64,000 nt of DNA. Origin: Poriferisodalis sp965208485 (lineage in GTDB: Bacteria > Actinomycetota > Acidimicrobiia > Acidimicrobiales > Poriferisodalaceae). Shown here in pieces: positions 61,184-64,000 of the stretch. Position numbers and translations under genes: made by a program. Position 1 is the first letter of the stretch. Each line of letters opens with the position of its first letter. The stretch lies in NCBI RefSeq assembly GCF_965208485.1, contig NZ_OZ242344.1, positions 186,001 to 250,000 on the forward strand, in the 5' to 3' direction. Below the pieces are notes generated by a model. It had not been told where the DNA came from. It worked only from the letters and a program-made list of their open reading frames with translations, and made no database searches.

Positions 61184-62902
61184 ATGTCGCACGACACGGT
61201 CATCCGAGGAGGTCTGGTGGTCGACGGCACCGGCGGGAACGCCCGGGTTGCCGACGTCGCCATCGACGGCGAGCGGATCACGGCGGTCGGCGAGGTCGAC
61301 GCGCCAGGACGCTCAGAGATCGATGCCGCCGGCAAGATCGTCACGCCCGGCTTCGTGGACATTCACACCCATCTCGACGCCCAGCTCGCCTGGGACCCCA
61401 TCGGTTCGAGTTCGTGCTGGCACGGCATCACCTCGGTGGTGATGGGCAACTGCGGTGTCACGTTCGCCCCGGTGAAGACCGACGACATTGAGTACATCGC
61501 CGAGGTCATGGAGTCGGTGGAGGACATTCCGAAGCAGTCGATCATGGCCGGGCTGCCGTGGGACTGGCGCACCTACGGCGGGTACTTGGACTTCCTCGAC
61601 GGCATGCCCAAGGGCATCAACGTCGGAGGCATGGTCGGCCATGTCGCGGTGCGCTGGCACACGATGGGTCCCGACAGCCTCGAAGAGCGGCCCGCGTCCG
61701 CGTCGCAGGTCGCCGCGATGTGCGAGCTGGTGGACGAAGCCATGTCCTCAGGCGCGCTGGGGTTCTCCACATCTCGCACGCTGCTGCACCGCACACCCGA
61801 CGGCCGCCCCATCCCCGGCACGTTTGCCGACGACGACGAGCTGTACGCCTTCGGCGACGTCCTGGGCCGCCATGGCAGGGGCGTGTTCGAGTCGGCACCT
61901 CGTTTCGAGGCTGCCGGCCCTGACTTCGCCGGCGGACGCCACGAGATCGAAGTGCTGGGCGAGATCACCCGGCGCAGCGGACAACCGTGCACGTTCGGCC
62001 TCGTGTACTCCGCCCGCAAGCCCGAGATGAGCGACCTGGTGCTCGGCTATGTCAGCGAGCAGAACGCTGCGGGAGCCAACCTGCGGCCCCAGACCACCTG
62101 CCGTGCGATCGGCGTCGTCCTGGGCATCCAGCACCGCACGCCGTGGGACCGCGCCGGGGAGACCTGGCGGTCGCTGCGTGCCATGAGCGTGGCCGAGCGT
62201 CTCGATGCCATTCGTGACCCCGCGACTCGGGCTCAGATGGTGGCCGAGGCCAACTCGTCGGACAGGAACTCGACCGGCATGGCGAACTCCCTCGTCGACC
62301 TGAGCCGGCTGTACCTGCTCGACGCCGTCAACCCGAACTACCGGATCGGGCCCGACGACACGCTCGAGGCGCAGGCTGCGGCTGCGGGAGTGACCCCGGT
62401 GGAGCTGTTCCTGGATGCCACCGATCGCTCGGACGGCACCGTGATGCTGAGCCTGCCCGTGCTGAACCAGGATTTCGACGCGATCGAGCGGCTGCTCAGC
62501 CACGACTCGATCGTGATGGGCCTCGCCGACGCCGGCGCCCACGTCGGGCAGATCATGGACTCCAGCCAGCCCACGTTCTTCCTGTCCCACTGGGTGCGCG
62601 ACAACGGGTTCTTTTCATTGCCCGAAGGCATCCGCCGGATCACGTCGGACACGGCAGACCTGTTCGGCCTGACCGACCGCGGGCGGCTCGAATCGGGTCG
62701 CTACGCGGACATCAACATCATCGATCTCGAGCGCTTGTCGCTGTCGGGACCCGAGTACGTCTACGACTTCCCGGCTGGCGCCGGCCGCTACATCCAGCGG
62801 GGTGCCGGCTACGACGCCACGCTCGTGAACGGGCAGGTCTTCATGCGCGACGGCGAGCACACCGGAGCGCTCGCCGGCCGCACGCTGCGCTCGACTGACT
62901 AG
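61184..62902 (+). CDS. N-acyl-D-amino-acid deacylase-like amidohydrolase
   Basis: 572 residues. VIRGGLVVDGTGG, DIHTHLDAQLAWD (metal His pair), GNCGVTFAPVK, the H residue in GMVGHVAVR and SLPVLNQDF, LADAGAHVGQIMD near the end are the usual D-aminoacylase marks. Such enzymes remove the acyl group from N-acyl-D-amino acids with zinc. The TAG stop codon lies inside the CTAG of element 4. Confidence 0.9.
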   Translation: MSHDTVIRGGLVVDGTGGNARVADVAIDGERITAVGEVDAPGRSEIDAAGKIVTPGFVDIHTHLDAQLAWDPIGSSSCWHGITSVVMGNCGVTFAPVKTDDIEYIAEVMESVEDIPKQSIMAGLPWDWRTYGGYLDFLDGMPKGINVGGMVGHVAVRWHTMGPDSLEERPASASQVAAMCELVDEAMSSGALGFSTSRTLLHRTPDGRPIPGTFADDDELYAFGDVLGRHGRGVFESAPRFEAAGPDFAGGRHEIEVLGEITRRSGQPCTFGLVYSARKPEMSDLVLGYVSEQNAAGANLRPQTTCRAIGVVLGIQHRTPWDRAGETWRSLRAMSVAERLDAIRDPATRAQMVAEANSSDRNSTGMANSLVDLSRLYLLDAVNPNYRIGPDDTLEAQAAAAGVTPVELFLDATDRSDGTVMLSLPVLNQDFDAIERLLSHDSIVMGLADAGAHVGQIMDSSQPTFFLSHWVRDNGFFSLPEGIRRITSDTADLFGLTDRGRLESGRYADINIIDLERLSLSGPEYVYDFPAGAGRYIQRGAGYDATLVNGQVFMRDGEHTGALAGRTLRSTD

Positions 62903-63448
62903 TGGTGTGTCGCGGTTTTCTTGCGGGCAGGTCGCGGCCCGCTGACCTGCGGAAACAGGCTTCGGCAGGCCCTGCGCAAATTGCCGACGCACCACTAGCC
63001 CTGATTGTTCACGGGAATTGAGGTGATCGCTTTTTCTGTGTGCTGGGTGCTGGTTTTGGCGATGTGAAGTGGCGGCTTCGTCGGGTGGTTCGTGTTCCCA
63101 GATGCGTACAGGGGTCCAGCCGGCGGTCTCGAGGCGGGCGTCGGTGTCTGCGTCGCGGGCGCGGTTGCGGGCGATCTTGGTCTCCCAGTACTCGGCGTTG
63201 CGGCGGGGCTTCGTTCCGTGTTCGGGGCAGCCGTGCCAGAAGCAGCCGTCCACGAAGATTGCTACCCGCAGGCGGGGGAACACCAAGTCGGCTTCGCGGC
63301 GCACCTCAGGCAGCGGACGTCGGTGCACGAAGTAGCGCAGACCGCGCCGGTGCAGCGCTGAGCGGATGAGCCTTTCCGGTCCCGTGTCGCGGGACCGCTG
63401 CTTGGACATGCGTTCCGACGCTGGTCCGGGCAGCGCTTTCGGCTCCAC
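62615..63448 (-). CDS. Vsr-like mismatch endonuclease, long open C-terminus
   Basis: The first 135 residues match the very-short-patch-repair family: SERMSKQRSRDTGPERLIR, DLVFPRLRVAIFVDGCFWHG (catalytic Asp, WHGC motif), NAEYWETKIARNRARD and WTPVRIWEHEP. GTG 63448 is used because homology starts there. A normal Vsr stops near residue 145 (about 63010); here the frame stays open through the CTAG element and antisense to the aminoacylase to 62615, so the true end is uncertain. No Dcm-type methylase is adjacent. Confidence 0.75.
   Translation of the reverse strand: MEPKALPGPASERMSKQRSRDTGPERLIRSALHRRGLRYFVHRRPLPEVRREADLVFPRLRVAIFVDGCFWHGCPEHGTKPRRNAEYWETKIARNRARDADTDARLETAGWTPVRIWEHEPPDEAATSHRQNQHPAHRKSDHLNSREQSGLVVRRQFAQGLPKPVSAGQRAATCPQENRDTPLVSRAQRAAGERSGVLAVAHEDLPVHERGVVAGTPLDVAAGASREVVDVLGSRQRQALEIDDVDVRVATRFEPPAVGQAEQVCRVRRDPADAFGQ
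62899..62998. repeat. CTAG-bounded palindromic element 4 (100 bp)
   Basis: The ends are CTAGTGGTGTGTCG and, inverted, CTAGTGGTGCGTCG. Read in the opposite direction it matches element 3 (27085-27184) at about 98 of 100 positions. It overlaps the stop codon of the aminoacylase and sits between two convergent genes. Confidence 0.93.
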
Positions 63449-63608
63449 CTGGTCGGTTCTACCAGCCGGAGGCGGGACGCTGGAAGTGCGCGGGCCGAAA
63501 TGACAGCAAGACCAACAGGGCGGGCCGAGCGTGCTGTGTTGCAGTCCTGCTCATACGCTGCCGAGCGACTACAGCGCAGGAGTCCTGGAATAGACCGGAA
63601 ACTTGGAC

Positions 63609-64000
63609 ATGACTCGATCTCGACTCCGCAGGTCATGGCGCCGCTGGGTGCCGACGGCAGCAGCGTTGGCAGCGGCCGTCTTTGTAGCGGCGGCATGCAC
63701 CGGGGGCGACGCGGACGACGGCACTGATGACGGTTTCGACGGCACCGTCCGCATCGGCGTGGCCGTGAGCGAGACCGGCCGGTTCGCCGCCGAAGGCAAG
63801 GCTGTGCGTCAGGGCTACGACACTTGGCTTCGCTGGGTGAACGAGGAGCAGGGCGGGATCCGCGTCGGCGACGACCTATATCGGGCTGAGATCATCTATC
63901 GCGACGACGAGTCCGATCCCGACCGGATCGGCGCCCTCATCGAGCTGCTCATCGACGAGGACGAGGTCGACTTCCTTCTCGGCCCGTATTCCAGCACGCT
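63609..64000 (+). CDS. ABC-transporter substrate-binding lipoprotein (partial)
   Basis: 130 residues to the window end. The N-terminus RRSWRRWVPTAAALAAAVF is a signal peptide leading to an AAC lipobox. Then VRIGVAVSETGRFAAEGKAV, GYDTWLRWVNEEQGGI and EIIYRDDESDPDRIGALIE match branched-chain amino acid/amide-type periplasmic binding proteins (Peripla_BP_6). The gene continues beyond the window. Confidence 0.88.
   Translation, partial: MTRSRLRRSWRRWVPTAAALAAAVFVAAACTGGDADDGTDDGFDGTVRIGVAVSETGRFAAEGKAVRQGYDTWLRWVNEEQGGIRVGDDLYRAEIIYRDDESDPDRIGALIELLIDEDEVDFLLGPYSST

Overview
The window is GC-rich, densely coded chromosomal DNA, most likely from an actinobacterium. An uncultured Acidimicrobiia-type lineage is my best guess, by inference. 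The support is a PafB/PafC-type WYL regulator pair, CofC plus a luciferase-like (LLM) oxidoreductase (both typical of F420 users), a GC-rich ISL3-type transposase, acyl-CoA/P450 catabolic genes, and many genes that start 6-8 nt after a TAnnnT box with no Shine-Dalgarno, the actinobacterial leaderless pattern. No rRNA, tRNA or true CRISPR array was found.

Layout. 1-4720: end of an acyl-CoA synthetase, then a molybdenum hydroxylase made of an FAD+2Fe-2S fusion subunit and a Mo-cofactor subunit. 4799-6828: pafB/pafC-like regulators. 6839-15827: nuclease-like phosphatase, alanyl-tRNA editing protein, DNA methyltransferase, PIG-L deacetylase and cofC, an 828-aa unknown, rnhB and a methyltransferase. 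16164-21848: small membrane protein, then a lipid operon on the minus strand (acyl-CoA reductase fused to HAD, LarA-like DUF2088, PlsC acyltransferase). 22018-29630: lipoprotein, Ddl-like and MurF-like ligases and an alpha/beta hydrolase; the two ligases are separated by an ISL3 insertion and small accessory genes. 29702-33750: ppk and leuA, with a leucine attenuator between them. 34000-38300: accessory island with transposase remnants, a PIN-type toxin-antitoxin pair and a Fic protein. 38683-46447: acyl-CoA dehydrogenase, a DsbA-type oxidoreductase with UGA at the catalytic Cys, rhodanese, VOC protein, AztD-like lipoprotein, a second toxin-antitoxin module, DUF169 and enoyl-CoA hydratase. 46481-52155: beta-propeller lipoprotein, epimerase and penicillin-acylase-family hydrolase. 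52540-53420: decayed RCC1 and HNH genes. 53671-64000: minus-strand catabolic group (alpha/beta hydrolase, LLM oxidoreductase, P450, acyl-CoA dehydrogenase), M20 peptidase, lipoprotein, D-aminoacylase, Vsr-like nuclease and the start of an ABC-transporter binding protein.

The most notable items are: (1) the in-frame UGA replacing the first Cys of a CPWC motif in an otherwise intact DsbA/FrnE-type gene, a selenoprotein candidate; (2) a family of 100-110 bp palindromic elements bounded by CTAG, three of them joined head to tail at shared CTAGs, one near-identical copy about 36 kb away in the opposite orientation, and a related one that sits inside a reading frame which closes cleanly if the element is removed; (3) a leaderless leucine leader peptide with terminator upstream of leuA; (4) an ISL3 copy with a perfect 8-bp target duplication but three frameshifts; (5) many exact short tandem duplications with units of 10, 15, 20 or 30 bp, two of which have broken genes.
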